Origin: PALSA-270 sp963770915
Lineage (GTDB): Bacteria; Acidobacteriota; Terriglobia; Terriglobales; Acidobacteriaceae
Reading direction: 5' to 3'
NCBI GenBank assembly: GCA_963770915.1
Contig: CAVYRG010000001.1
Coordinates: forward strand, 1,178,001-1,242,000
Length of the DNA stretch: 64,000 nucleotides
Both the position numbers and the translations under genes were made by a program. Positions 54,230 through 62,531 of this stretch are shown here, piece by piece; position 1 is the first letter of the stretch, and each line of letters starts with the position of its first letter. The notes beneath the pieces are model-generated. The model worked only from the letters and a program-made list of their open reading frames with translations, was not told the DNA's origin and searched no databases.

Positions 54230-55315
54230 TCAGGCCCGCGCCGGAAACCAATGGCGGGTGCGGTTGCACACCCCGCAGATGGAAAGCATGACCGGCACTT
54301 CCACCAGCACGCCCACCACGGTGGCCAGCGCCGCACCCGACCCCGGCCCAAACAGAGCGATGGCCGTCGCCACCGCCAGCTCGAAGAAGTTGCTGGCTCC
54401 AATCAATGCGCCCGGGGCCGCCACCGCGTAGTCCACCCGCAGCAACCGCATCAACCCATAGGCCAGGCTGGAATTGAAGTACACCTGGATAAGAATGGGA
54501 ATCGCAATGAGCAGGACATGAAAATACTTTCCGGTGATGTTTTCCGCCTGAAACGCAAAAATGAAGACCAGCGTGGCCAGCAGCGCCAGAATTGTCACCG
54601 GACTAAACCGCGGCAGAAAACTCTGTTCGAACCATTGTTTGCCTCGCGTCCGCGTCAGCCACGTGCGCAGCGCCACCCCCACGATTAAAGGTATAACGAT
54701 AAAGGCCACAACCGAGTACAGCAGCACCGCGAACGGTACCGACAATGACGACGTCCCATTGACCAGGAAACGCACGATGGGCGCGAACAGAAACAGCATA
54801 ATGAGATCGTTGACCGACACCTGCACCAGCGTGTACGCCGCATCGCCATCCGTCAGGTAACTCCACACAAACACCATCGCCGTGCAGGGCGCCGCCGCCA
54901 GAATGATTACGCCGGCAATGTACTGGTCTGCCTCCGCCGGCGTGATCCACGCCGAAAAGACATGGCGAAAAAAGATCCAGCCAATCAGCGCCATGGAGAA
55001 CGGTTTCACCAGCCAATTCACAAACAGCGTTACCAGCAACCCCCGAGGCCTCTGGCGAATGTTCAGGATGGCTGCGAAATCCACCTTCATCATCATGGGA
55101 ATGATCATCAGCCAGATCAGCACCGCAATTGGTATGTTGACCTGGCTGCCGCGGCCAAACTCCATATCCCGCAATCGCTCGACTAATTGCGGCGCCGCTT
55201 TCCCGATAATCAAACCCACCACCATGCACAGCCCGACCCACACGGTCAGATATCGTTCGAAGACATTCAGCCGTTTCGAGCTGGCGGTCGGAACCTGAGC
55301 TTCGGCGGTTGCCAT
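54230..55315 (-). CDS. acr3: Arsenite efflux transporter, ACR3 family
   Basis: This about 361-residue protein has ten hydrophobic segments and the marks of ACR3: LIWLMIIPMMMKVDFAAI in helix 2, IILAAAPCTAMVFVWSYL (essential Cys in helix 4) and GASNFFELAVATAIALFG. ACR3 exports As(III) across the inner membrane. ATG 55315 (5 bp after AAAGGTT) was chosen; ATG 55330 is possible. It is the last gene of arsR-arsM-arsC-acr3, 48 bp after arsC. Confidence 0.9.
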   Translation of the reverse strand: MATAEAQVPTASSKRLNVFERYLTVWVGLCMVVGLIIGKAAPQLVERLRDMEFGRGSQVNIPIAVLIWLMIIPMMMKVDFAAILNIRQRPRGLLVTLFVNWLVKPFSMALIGWIFFRHVFSAWITPAEADQYIAGVIILAAAPCTAMVFVWSYLTDGDAAYTLVQVSVNDLIMLFLFAPIVRFLVNGTSSLSVPFAVLLYSVVAFIVIPLIVGVALRTWLTRTRGKQWFEQSFLPRFSPVTILALLATLVFIFAFQAENITGKYFHVLLIAIPILIQVYFNSSLAYGLMRLLRVDYAVAAPGALIGASNFFELAVATAIALFGPGSGAALATVVGVLVEVPVMLSICGVCNRTRHWFPARA

Positions 55316-55363
55316 ATCAACCTTTCCCATCACTGCAGAACTCGGCAGACTGCGAGCTGCCCT

Positions 55364-55855
55364 TCATTTGCGCCCGATATCGTCGATTTCTTTCTTGATA
55401 GCCAGCCGGTCCAGGCTGGCAAGAGGCAAGCTGAGGAACAAGCCGATCCTGCGGTCGAGGATCACAAAAGCCTCGCGAAACACCCGCTTCACTTCCGCCT
55501 CGCTTCCCTGCGCCGCCGCCGGATCAGGAACGCCCCAATGCGCAGTCATCGGCTGCCCCGGCCACACCGGACAGACTTCCTTGGCTGCGTTGTCGCAAAC
55601 CGTAAACACGAAATCCAGCTTCGGAGCATCGGGCCGGGAAAATTCCTCCCAGTTCTTGCTCCGGAAGCCCTTCGCCGGCACGCGCGCCAGTTCGAGTTGC
55701 TGCAGCGCCTCCGGCCGAACCGTCCCCGAGGGATGGCTGCCCGCGCTATATGCGGTAAAAGTAGGCTTGCCTTTGAGATTCAAAATCGCCTCGGCCATGA
55801 TCGACCGCGCCGAATTTCCCGTGCACAAAAACAAAACGTTGTAGTGTGCTTTCAT
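55364..55855 (-). CDS. arsC: Arsenate reductase, low-molecular-weight phosphatase type
   Basis: This 163-residue enzyme reduces As(V) to As(III). Its N-terminus holds the phosphatase-like P-loop C11-TGNSA-R17. The two further Cys residues of the thioredoxin-linked type are in VCDNAAKEVCPVWPG. It is longer than the usual 130-140 residues, with a C-terminal helix tail. ATG 55855 follows GGTGAAAGGAAG. It is third in the ars operon, 77 bp after arsM, and supplies As(III) to Acr3 and ArsM. Confidence 0.9.
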   Translation of the reverse strand: MKAHYNVLFLCTGNSARSIMAEAILNLKGKPTFTAYSAGSHPSGTVRPEALQQLELARVPAKGFRSKNWEEFSRPDAPKLDFVFTVCDNAAKEVCPVWPGQPMTAHWGVPDPAAAQGSEAEVKRVFREAFVILDRRIGLFLSLPLASLDRLAIKKEIDDIGRK

Positions 55856-55932
55856 CGCTTCCTTTCACCTCGAGACAGACGATTCGGCTGTCCAGCCAGG
55901 GCAAAACCCGGCCTGCTATTGCATCCTGTGCA

Positions 55933-56829
55933 TTATTTGCAGCAGGTCGGCCCGCAACAGCTCTGTTCCGCCGTCCCGCCCACTTGCTTCGCAACGCCAG
56001 CCGGCTTGCTCGCCCGCACAAAAGCGCTCATGAACTTCCCGTCTACTTCCTGCGCCCGCGCGCCCAAATCTACTCCTTCCGCCGCGAGAAATTCCCGCGC
56101 ATCTTCGGCCCGGTAAATCCGCGTCGGCTCAATCTCGATCCGCTCAAACCCAGCTGCAGCAAGCTTCCCGCGATATTCGTTTTCCTCCAGAGCCCCGGCT
56201 ACGCAGCCCGTCCACAGCATCACACTGGCGCGGATATCCGGCGCGATCTCGCCCCGCGTCACCACATCCGACACCGCAAAACGCCCGCCCGGCTTGAGCA
56301 CCCGGAAAGCTTCGCGCAGCACGCGATCCTTATCGGCGGAAAGATTGATCACGCAATTCGAAATGATGACGTCGACGGAATTCGCCGGCAGGGGAATATT
56401 TTCGATCTCGCCTCTCAGGAACTCCACGTTGCCAGCGCCGGCCTTGCGCTTGTTTTCATTCGCCAGCGCCAACATCTCATCCGTCATGTCGAGACCATAG
56501 GCTTTGCCCGTCAGCCCTACTCGTTGCGCTGAAAGCAGAACGTCAATCCCGCCTCCCGAGCCCAGATCGAGCACGGTTTCCCCGGGCTTCAACTCGGCCA
56601 GCGCGGTCGGGTTCCCACAGCCCAGCGACGCCAGCAACGCCTCCTCCGGAATCTGCCCCGCCTGCGTCGAATCGTACAGATTGGAAGTAATGGGATCGCA
56701 ACCCAACGTGCCCGCCGGCGTAGCGCCGCAACACTTGCTCCCGCCCGTCTTCACCCGCAACGCTGCCTGCCCGTATTTTTCTTTTATGACGTCCTTAATA
56801 TCCGTTTCGCCTAAATTTCCGCTACCCAT
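55933..56829 (-). CDS. arsM: Arsenite methyltransferase
   Basis: The 298-residue enzyme methylates As(III) with SAM. Motif I is VLDLGSGGGIDVLLSA (about residue 87). The conserved cysteines of the family are visible: CCG near the N-terminus, Cys in SNCVINLS and Cys in WTGCVAGAL. A C-terminal CCGPTCCK adds more thiols, perhaps an As-binding tail. It is second in the operon, 10 bp after arsR, with GGAGGAG before ATG 56829. Confidence 0.9.
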   Translation of the reverse strand: MGSGNLGETDIKDVIKEKYGQAALRVKTGGSKCCGATPAGTLGCDPITSNLYDSTQAGQIPEEALLASLGCGNPTALAELKPGETVLDLGSGGGIDVLLSAQRVGLTGKAYGLDMTDEMLALANENKRKAGAGNVEFLRGEIENIPLPANSVDVIISNCVINLSADKDRVLREAFRVLKPGGRFAVSDVVTRGEIAPDIRASVMLWTGCVAGALEENEYRGKLAAAGFERIEIEPTRIYRAEDAREFLAAEGVDLGARAQEVDGKFMSAFVRASKPAGVAKQVGGTAEQSCCGPTCCK

Positions 56830-56839
56830 ATGACTCCTC

Positions 56840-57199
56840 CTATTTGCAGACTTGAATAATGGCTTGCGATTGCACCGCGCGGTTGCGGGTGCAGCATTCG
56901 GCGTACAGGAATTGCAGCAACTCCCGCAGCGCTTCCGTATTCGCGGTGTAGCGCAGGAAAGTGCTCTCCCGTTGCACCCGAACCAGGTCTTCGCTCTTCA
57001 GCTTGTCGAGATGATGCGACAGAGTGGAATTGGGAATGTCCAGCTCTTCTTGAATCTCGCCTACGACCAGTCCGTCTGGGTGGGCCGAAAGCAGCAGTTG
57101 CATGATTCGCAGCCGGGCTTCGGTGCCCACGGCTGCGAACATATCGGCGTAGCGGGCCACTTGCTCTGCGTTCTTTTTGGCCTGTGTGACCGTTGGCAT
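56840..57199 (-). CDS. arsR: ArsR-family transcriptional regulator
   Basis: This 119-residue repressor has a winged helix (residues about 25-95): MFAAVGTEARLRIMQLLLSA, EIQEELDIPNSTLSHHLDKL (recognition helix) and VRVQRESTFLRYTA (wing). The Cys pair in AECCTRNR near the C-terminus is a likely As(III) site, as in some ArsR types; the usual CVC of the recognition helix is absent. It is first in the operon and should repress it until As(III) binds. ATG 57199 was chosen because the 8-bp inverted repeat at 57197-57222 overlaps it. Confidence 0.9.
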   Translation of the reverse strand: MPTVTQAKKNAEQVARYADMFAAVGTEARLRIMQLLLSAHPDGLVVGEIQEELDIPNSTLSHHLDKLKSEDLVRVQRESTFLRYTANTEALRELLQFLYAECCTRNRAVQSQAIIQVCK

Positions 57200-57222
57200 A
57201 TTTCGATATTTGCAGAAATATG
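57197..57222. promoter_or_regulatory. Inverted repeat over arsR start (probable ArsR operator)
   Basis: Arms CATATTTC (57197-57204) and GAAATATG (57215-57222) are exact reverse complements, with a 10-bp spacer. The repeat covers the arsR start codon and ribosome site, so a bound ArsR could block transcription or translation. Confidence 0.6.
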
Positions 57223-57242
57223 GATCCGTGTCAAGAAGGATC

Positions 57243-58991
57243 TTACCGCCCTGCCGTGAAGTAGTACGCGTTGCCGCCGGTGCGCAGGTCCTTGCCCCAA
57301 ATAAAGGTAAGTCCCACTCCCAGCACTTTGAGCTTGGCCTGCAGGCCCGTGTCCCAAAGTTGTTTCTGGCCACCCGGCGAACTGAACGAATCCGTAATCC
57401 TTCCGCTGTCGAGAAACGGCCCAAGCTTTATCTTGAGCAACCCGTTGCCATAGACGTTCTTGTCCATCTCGGAGTTGAGAAGAACATATTGGCGTCCAAG
57501 CGGAGCGCTGCCTTTGCGCCCATTGCGCGTGCCCACGTGTGCCCGCATCCACAAATCGTTGTCTCGCTCCAGCCCCAGGATGTAAAGCTCGTCGAACGGA
57601 CTCTGTCCGGCCGTTCCGCCGCTTCGCACCCGGATGTTTGTCTCGTAGTCGTCTCCCTGCGCCTGAGGAAACCACTGCGTCCGGAGGAAGCCCTGCAGCT
57701 TGGCAAACGTGTGCGACGGCTGCGACCAGATGCGCGCCAACTGCCAGGAAGCGCCGGAGTCGATGACCAACCGGTGCTCGGGCGAACGCAAAAGTTCGCC
57801 GTGAATCCGCGCCAGTTGCTTGAGCTGCATACCCCCAAGCAGCCACTGCGGGTTCAGTTGCGACCCGGCGGCGATGTTGCCGTAGTCACGATGCGAAACT
57901 TCCACGCCAGCCGACCATCCCCAGCGGCCGCTCGGGAACACGGTCACTTCCGCATCGGCGGCTTCCCGTCGCATGGTCAAAGCGCCCAGCGATTCGGCGC
58001 TGCCCGTAACTCCATTGCGAAGCGCCCAGTTTTCGCGCCGGAAATCCAACCCGAGCTGATACCGCCACTTTGGATTCTGTTGCAGCGGCCCCGACAGCTC
58101 AACCGCCGCGCGGTATTTCTGGGCATCCCACCGCAGAAGCGAAGTAACGTTGACAGCGTTGCGCCCCAAGTTGAAATATTCCGGATAAACCGTCTCGTAA
58201 CCCACGCCCCGAAGAAGCGAAAGCAGAGCTTCCCATTTACCGCTGCCCCAACCATCTCTCTCCTGCAGATTCAGGTCGATATCGAACTTGCCGTCCTGGC
58301 GTGCCGCCAACTGAAACTTCGGAGAAGCGAAAACCCCGAGTCCTTCGACGCGGGTGCGGCTGGTCAACAAATCCGGCAGACGCAACGTGCTGGCCGGGGC
58401 GAACGCGAGCGCATGGTCGAGCAAGCTCGGCTGGATTTTCAGCGCGTTCCCCGGCCGAACGGCCTGGATTTCCGGCTTGCCGATGCGGTTCCAGTACTTG
58501 AGCGCGGCGTCCAGATTGCCTTCGAGAAAATAGACCGTCCCCAAGAAGTCGTTGGCATAGCGGTCAGTGGGATCAAGGCGCAGCGCACACCGCAGCCAGC
58601 GCGCCGCCTCGGGAAGACGTTTCCGCTTGAACGCGACTCCCGCCAGTTCAACCGGGAAACGCGGATCGCGCGCTGCCAAGTGGCGACCCGCTTGAAATGC
58701 GCGCTGCGCTTCCTCCCATCGTCCTAATTGCGCCAGTGCGCTGCCGTAGTAGAAAACAAGGTCCGGGTCTGAGAGCGGCCCGGAGCCAAGCCGATCTACG
58801 ATTTCCCGCCAGCGTTCCTGCTCGAAAAGTTGCCGCACTTCGCTGTGCAATGACGGAGAACGTAGCGGCGAAACCTGCGCCTCACTCCAGGACGCACAAA
58901 TTGTGAGGAGAATTACCGCTGCAGCGAGGGCGTGGGTTGCCCGCTTTCCTGCGGGATGGCCAGCAAAGTCCAATGGCCGGCGGCTTTCCAT
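57243..58991 (-). CDS. TPR protein with outer-membrane-like beta domain
   Basis: The 582-residue protein has a signal peptide (about 18-38, AAAVILLTICASWSEAQV), then TPR-like helices (about 45-180: LVFYYGSALAQLGRWEEAQR and DRYANDFLGTVYFLEGNLDA) and a C-terminal beta domain (about 210-582) of alternating strands. No other start than 58991 was seen; it overlaps the C39 peptidase gene by 79 bp. The TPR part is as found in PA2778-type clusters. It may hold a surface complex with the peptidase and the PA2779-like protein; this is inference. Confidence 0.65.
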   Translation of the reverse strand: MESRRPLDFAGHPAGKRATHALAAAVILLTICASWSEAQVSPLRSPSLHSEVRQLFEQERWREIVDRLGSGPLSDPDLVFYYGSALAQLGRWEEAQRAFQAGRHLAARDPRFPVELAGVAFKRKRLPEAARWLRCALRLDPTDRYANDFLGTVYFLEGNLDAALKYWNRIGKPEIQAVRPGNALKIQPSLLDHALAFAPASTLRLPDLLTSRTRVEGLGVFASPKFQLAARQDGKFDIDLNLQERDGWGSGKWEALLSLLRGVGYETVYPEYFNLGRNAVNVTSLLRWDAQKYRAAVELSGPLQQNPKWRYQLGLDFRRENWALRNGVTGSAESLGALTMRREAADAEVTVFPSGRWGWSAGVEVSHRDYGNIAAGSQLNPQWLLGGMQLKQLARIHGELLRSPEHRLVIDSGASWQLARIWSQPSHTFAKLQGFLRTQWFPQAQGDDYETNIRVRSGGTAGQSPFDELYILGLERDNDLWMRAHVGTRNGRKGSAPLGRQYVLLNSEMDKNVYGNGLLKIKLGPFLDSGRITDSFSSPGGQKQLWDTGLQAKLKVLGVGLTFIWGKDLRTGGNAYYFTAGR

Positions 58992-59476
58992 TCCTTTTCG
59001 AATTCGGCCTGGTCCTGTTTCAGCAGCTTACGCTCGGCGGGATCATTCACCAGGACCAGGTGTTGTTCCCCATCCAGTCCAGCCACCACCGCATAGTGCA
59101 AAGGCTTGCCGGAGCCCGGCTTCAGCGCCACGATCAGCGGGCGCCCTTTCGACAAGTGCTCTTGCAGGTCACTCCACTCGCCGGCAAAAGCAAAGGCGCG
59201 GAATCCATGCCGTTGCAGATAGCGCTCAAGATCGGAGGCATAAATTCCGCGGCCGCTTTTGGAGTACAGCACGCGTTGAATATGCGCCGCATCGGAGTCT
59301 GCGTCCGCCGGACGGCCTTGCTGGCGATCCCAATACTGCATGACCATCGCCAGGCTGGCGGCGCCGCAGCCGTCCCGTTCCTGCTTTATGAACGGAACAT
59401 CAAGCCACACGCCTGGCGCGACAGCATGCAGGAACTCACAAAACAGGAACACCAGGATGGGCGCGATCCGCCGCAC
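58913..59476 (-). CDS. C39-like cysteine peptidase (PA2778-like)
   Basis: The about 187-residue protein resembles C39 peptidases: Cys in QERDGCGAASLAMVMQYWD (about residue 34), His in KPLHYAVVAGL (about 127) and Asp in VLVNDPAER (about 146). Bacteriocin-processing C39 enzymes are fused to transporters; this one is not, and an N-terminal segment (ILVFLFCEFLHAV) exports it. GTG 59476 was chosen; TTG 59503 would overlap the previous gene. It is between the PA2779-like gene and the TPR/barrel gene. Confidence 0.75.
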   Translation of the reverse strand: MRRIAPILVFLFCEFLHAVAPGVWLDVPFIKQERDGCGAASLAMVMQYWDRQQGRPADADSDAAHIQRVLYSKSGRGIYASDLERYLQRHGFRAFAFAGEWSDLQEHLSKGRPLIVALKPGSGKPLHYAVVAGLDGEQHLVLVNDPAERKLLKQDQAEFEKEWKAAGHWTLLAIPQESGQPTPSLQR

Positions 59477-59486
59477 GCGGCCTCTT

Positions 59487-59891
59487 TTATCGCACTGCGA
59501 CAATGATCAGAATCAAGGCCGCAATACCAATCAAAATCAGGATGAGATCGCGGTCCGACAGGTTGCCGGCGGCAAAATCGGCCTGAGCCCGGGTGCTGCG
59601 CGCGGCCAGTTGCGCCAGTTCCTGATCATTCAATTGGGCCACTGCTTGTTTCACCTGCTGCGGATCCATGCCCGCCGACTTGAGGGCTTTCTGCGCCTTC
59701 GGCATGGCGAGAAACTGCTGAACCGCCTCAACGTTTTGCTGCCGGGCTTGCGTGGCGGCCACCGTCGCCTTTTGCAGCTCGGAGGGGCTCACGACATGCG
59801 ACTGCGCGAGCAGGCTTTGCGGGATGCTAAAAGCCGCCATCGACAAAAAAACAACTAACGTGCGGGCATGATTCCGCAACAAGGAAAGCAT
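59487..59891 (-). CDS. PA2779-family exported small protein
   Basis: The 134-residue protein has a signal peptide (to about residue 30), a helical part (VAATQARQQNVEAVQQFLAM, AGMDPQQVKQAVAQLNDQEL) and a C-terminal membrane segment (LILILIGIAALILIIVAV). This layout matches the PA2779 family. PA2779 genes lie beside PA2778 peptidase genes, as here. ATG 59891 follows AAAGGAGAACGC. It is first of the three-gene cluster 59891 to 57243. Its role is unknown. Confidence 0.75.
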   Translation of the reverse strand: MLSLLRNHARTLVVFLSMAAFSIPQSLLAQSHVVSPSELQKATVAATQARQQNVEAVQQFLAMPKAQKALKSAGMDPQQVKQAVAQLNDQELAQLAARSTRAQADFAAGNLSDRDLILILIGIAALILIIVAVR

Positions 59892-60047
59892 AGTGCGTTC
59901 TCCTTTGTCCTTGGTCTCAGGCCAGAGATACTACAAATATACCGCGAGAAAAGGACTGCTGCACGTTCGCCGAGTACAGGTAAGGCCTGAGTTCCATGTG
60001 CCTACCTAGGGTAGCCTAATCCCAGCACAACCGGATGGGATGCGGGG

Positions 60048-60440
60048 CTAATGGCCTGCAGAAGATTCCCCCAGGCTTTTCACGTAGGCGATGATTTGCC
60101 AGCGCGAAGGCTCGGGCAAGGAACTCCACGAGGGCATCCCTTGCCGCAAAGCGCCGTTTCTTAGCAGCCAGAAAATTTCACCATCCGCGGCACCTTGCAC
60201 TTCTGCGCTCCGCAGGCTAGGCCGCTTGCCGCGACCCAGTGCATCCGGCCCGTGGCATTTGGCGCAATGGTCGGCAAACAATCTCGCACCGGCCGCAACC
60301 GCGTCCGGCTGCTGCCCATAGGGATTGGTTTTCTGTCGATCTGCCTCTGAAACGCGCCCACCCCACGGAGCCTGGGCCATAGCTAGCCCAGCCATAACCA
60401 GCAGAGTCGCGCCGATCCATGACGCTCGTGGACGGCTCAT
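60048..60440 (-). CDS. Small c-type cytochrome
   Basis: This 130-residue protein has a signal peptide (about 1-24) and one haem-binding CAKCH (about residues 57-61), with the likely axial Met in RQGMPSWSSL. It is an exported class I cytochrome c, like those of electron-transfer or oxidase assembly. The start ATG overlaps the stop of the outer-membrane gene by 4 bp, so it is coupled to it and subject to the palindromes at 61321-61371. Its redox partner is unknown. Confidence 0.8.
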   Translation of the reverse strand: MSRPRASWIGATLLVMAGLAMAQAPWGGRVSEADRQKTNPYGQQPDAVAAGARLFADHCAKCHGPDALGRGKRPSLRSAEVQGAADGEIFWLLRNGALRQGMPSWSSLPEPSRWQIIAYVKSLGESSAGH

Positions 60441-61303
60441 TGCTTACCTCGACGGAAGTGTCCGAAGATCTGCTGCACCTCGTAGGAAACGTTGAAGCGA
60501 TAAATGACGCCGACGCTATTGGCATTCAGCCCGAAATTGGGCGAGAAGCTGATGGTCGGCCCGCGGGGAATGTTGAAACTGATCGTAGGACCCGCGTAGT
60601 GCGAGGTCGCCCGCAGCCCGAAGCCATCCAGGTCGCCCAATCCGCCGTACAACTCCGCCCCGGCGGCGAAGTTCTCGCGGCAGAAAGTGCATTCTTTGGC
60701 GCTCGCTGCCAGGGCCAGTGGACGGCTCACGCCCACTGCATATCCGAACTCCCAAGGCTCCGCGTCGACCAGGTTCTTCTCGGAAATGAAATTTTCTGCA
60801 ATGTTCCAGCCATGCGTGTTGCTGGAGAGAATGAGTTTCAATTCGATCTCCCGCTCCGTGTCGGAACGGCCTTCCGCGTTGCTTAGACGCAAATCGGCAA
60901 TGCTGTCGTGCCCAACTACCTCTAGCAAACTGCGGTCTCCTACGTTGGTGTTCTCATACTCCACATAAAGCACGGGATTGATAAAATGCTCGCGCAACAG
61001 CGGGCGAAAGCGGTTTTCCCAGCGGAATCCGGTGAAAATCGTGCTGTCGTTCGAGGTATGCTGCCCAGCTAGGTACAGCTCCGTTGTCCACCAGCCCTTG
61101 GCGCCGTATTCCAGCTCCAGAGTCTCGCTGAGAAAGGAATTTCCGTACTTCGGCGATGCTTGCACGCCCTTGAGGGAAATTTCCAGGTTGCCGGGCTCTT
61201 CCAGATCATGCGAGTAAGTCACGAAGTAGGGCCGCTCCTGTGCCCGGGAACCGGCCACCGCCAAAACACCGAGCCACAAACACAGTAGAGCCCGTTTTCT
61301 CAT
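60437..61303 (-). CDS. Outer-membrane-like beta protein of unknown function
   Basis: This 288-residue protein has a signal peptide (1-21) and alternating amphipathic strands such as NLEISLKGVQASPKYGNSFL, WWTTELYLAGQHTSNDSTIF and FINPVLYVEYENTNVGDRSL. It ends with a strand-like RFNVSYEVQQIFGHF. Two Cys (TFCRE) lie in a loop. It is coupled to a cytochrome c gene. ATG 61303 has AAGGAGG 5 bp upstream. The two palindromes at 61321-61371 lie just before it, so it is probably controlled by the Fur-family regulator next door; a metal link is likely. Confidence 0.6.
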   Translation of the reverse strand: MRKRALLCLWLGVLAVAGSRAQERPYFVTYSHDLEEPGNLEISLKGVQASPKYGNSFLSETLELEYGAKGWWTTELYLAGQHTSNDSTIFTGFRWENRFRPLLREHFINPVLYVEYENTNVGDRSLLEVVGHDSIADLRLSNAEGRSDTEREIELKLILSSNTHGWNIAENFISEKNLVDAEPWEFGYAVGVSRPLALAASAKECTFCRENFAAGAELYGGLGDLDGFGLRATSHYAGPTISFNIPRGPTISFSPNFGLNANSVGVIYRFNVSYEVQQIFGHFRRGKQ

Positions 61304-61320
61304 GCACCTCCTTCGAGTTT

Positions 61321-61371
61321 ATGCAACTCGGTTGCATCTAATGCATTCAACTATTTGCAACTCCGTTGCAA
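61321..61371. promoter_or_regulatory. Two 17-bp palindromes, TGCAAC-N3-GTTGCA (Fur-family operators)
   Basis: ATGCAACTCGGTTGCAT at 61321-61337 and TTGCAACTCCGTTGCAA at 61355-61371 are 7-3-7 inverted repeats, 18 and 52 bp upstream of ATG 61303. A third, looser match lies before the fur-family gene. A 7-x-7 palindrome is usual for Fur-family operators. A direct repeat of TGCAAC also occurs near 61444-61461. Confidence 0.6.
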
Positions 61372-61470
61372 CAGGGAAGAAACCATCCTAGAGGCACGAT
61401 TCCCATGCCGTCAAGATGCGGCAGTATTTTCTGTATCAGAGTTGATGCAACGAGATGCAACGGGCCGGAC

Positions 61471-61929
61471 TTAGCCCGAGGTTGCCGTGCGGCAGTGGTT
61501 GCAGTAACCGCCAATCTCCAGGCGGCTGACGACGATGTGGAACTGGCAGTCGCGCTGAATCTGCCCTTTCAGGCGGTCGAACAGGTCACTTTCAAATTCC
61601 TGAATCTTCCCGCAGCGCAGGCAAGCCATGTGGATATGGTCGCGCTGCGGACGCCGTTCGTAGTAATGCTTCTCGCCCTGCATGTGCATGAGATCGAGTT
61701 CGTCAATCAAGCCGTGGCGTTTGAGCAGCGCGATGGTGCGATACACCGTGACCCGGTCGATTTTCGGATCAAGTTTGCGGGCTTTGCGCAGAAGCTGGCT
61801 GGCATCAAGATGCTGCTTTGCCGTTTCCACCACGCTGAGAATCGTGCGCCGCTGGTGGGTCATGCGCAGGCCGCGTGACATCAGTTCAGCCTGCAAACGT
61901 CCCGGAACTTCCGTCTGCGGCATCGGCAT
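61471..61929 (-). CDS. Fur-family transcriptional regulator
   Basis: This 152-residue regulator has the winged helix (residues 10-85; TVYRTIALLKRHGLIDELDL), metal-site residues (HYYERRPQRDHIHMACLRCG) and the structural CxxC pairs CLRCG (about 103-106) and CNHC (about 142-145). The His-rich pattern fits the Fur/Zur/PerR family, but not which member. It begins at ATG 61929. It sits next to the palindromes at 61321-61371 and has one near its own start, so autoregulation and control of the adjacent pair are likely. Confidence 0.85.
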   Translation of the reverse strand: MPMPQTEVPGRLQAELMSRGLRMTHQRRTILSVVETAKQHLDASQLLRKARKLDPKIDRVTVYRTIALLKRHGLIDELDLMHMQGEKHYYERRPQRDHIHMACLRCGKIQEFESDLFDRLKGQIQRDCQFHIVVSRLEIGGYCNHCRTATSG

Positions 61930-61949
61930 GGAATAGGATCATATGCTTA

Positions 61950-61966
61950 TTGATACACAGTTGCAA
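61950..61966. promoter_or_regulatory. Fur-family box upstream of the regulator
   Basis: TTGATACACAGTTGCAA matches TTGCAACTCCGTTGCAA at 13 of 17 positions, with a full right arm GTTGCAA. It lies 21 bp before ATG 61929. Confidence 0.45.
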
Positions 61967-62035
61967 CATATCTAAGAGAGAGAATCTGCCCGGGCCCATC
62001 GTCCTCTAGAATGGATTCCGGCGAGAGGGCAAGCC

Positions 62036-62440
62036 CTAGTTGCCCTTCATCTTCTCTCTCACGCTGTGGGCCAGCTTCTCAATCTCATCGGCCTTCTTGA
62101 TCACTTCCACCGCCAGAACATTCTCGTTCGACTTGTCGACTTCCGCTTTCAGATCCGTAGCCAGTTGCAGCAGCTTCTCAGTGTCGCGCTTGAGTTCGGC
62201 TTGCCGCTCCTGGTTGGCTTTCTTCTCCATTTCCTTTTCAATGCGCTCGCGCTGTTCGTCTTCCGGTCCAGTGTCTCGATCCGCTGGTCCAGGCCGGCCC
62301 ACGCCCTGCGCGGGCGGGCGAGCATCATCGCTCGATTGTGGATTGGTTCGGGCCGACGCCCTCGGCGGGAACCAGAGGGCGATCAAAAGCGCGTACATCA
62401 GAATTCGGCGGAACGACGAAAGAAACGGCTTGGATCGCAC
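62036..62440 (-). CDS. Conserved exported coiled-coil protein
   Basis: The 134-residue protein has a signal segment (to about residue 30, YALLIALWFPPRASARTNPQ), a Pro-rich linker and a long helical, charged C-terminal part (EKKANQERQAELKRDTEKLL, QLATDLKAEVDKSNENVLAV, KKADEIEKLAHSVREKMKGN). I recognise this pattern from acidobacterial genomes, where no function is known. GTG 62440 has GAGG 6 bp upstream; an internal ATG at 62398 would lose the basic start. It diverges from the mscS-like pseudogene at 62532. Confidence 0.6.
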   Translation of the reverse strand: MRSKPFLSSFRRILMYALLIALWFPPRASARTNPQSSDDARPPAQGVGRPGPADRDTGPEDEQRERIEKEMEKKANQERQAELKRDTEKLLQLATDLKAEVDKSNENVLAVEVIKKADEIEKLAHSVREKMKGN

Positions 62441-62531
62441 GGATAACCTCGTAACTCGCGAAATGAACTCCTGGAAATTATACGACGCGACGGTCCGAGG
62501 CCGGCGCGGGGGTTGCTATAATCGCGCGGTA

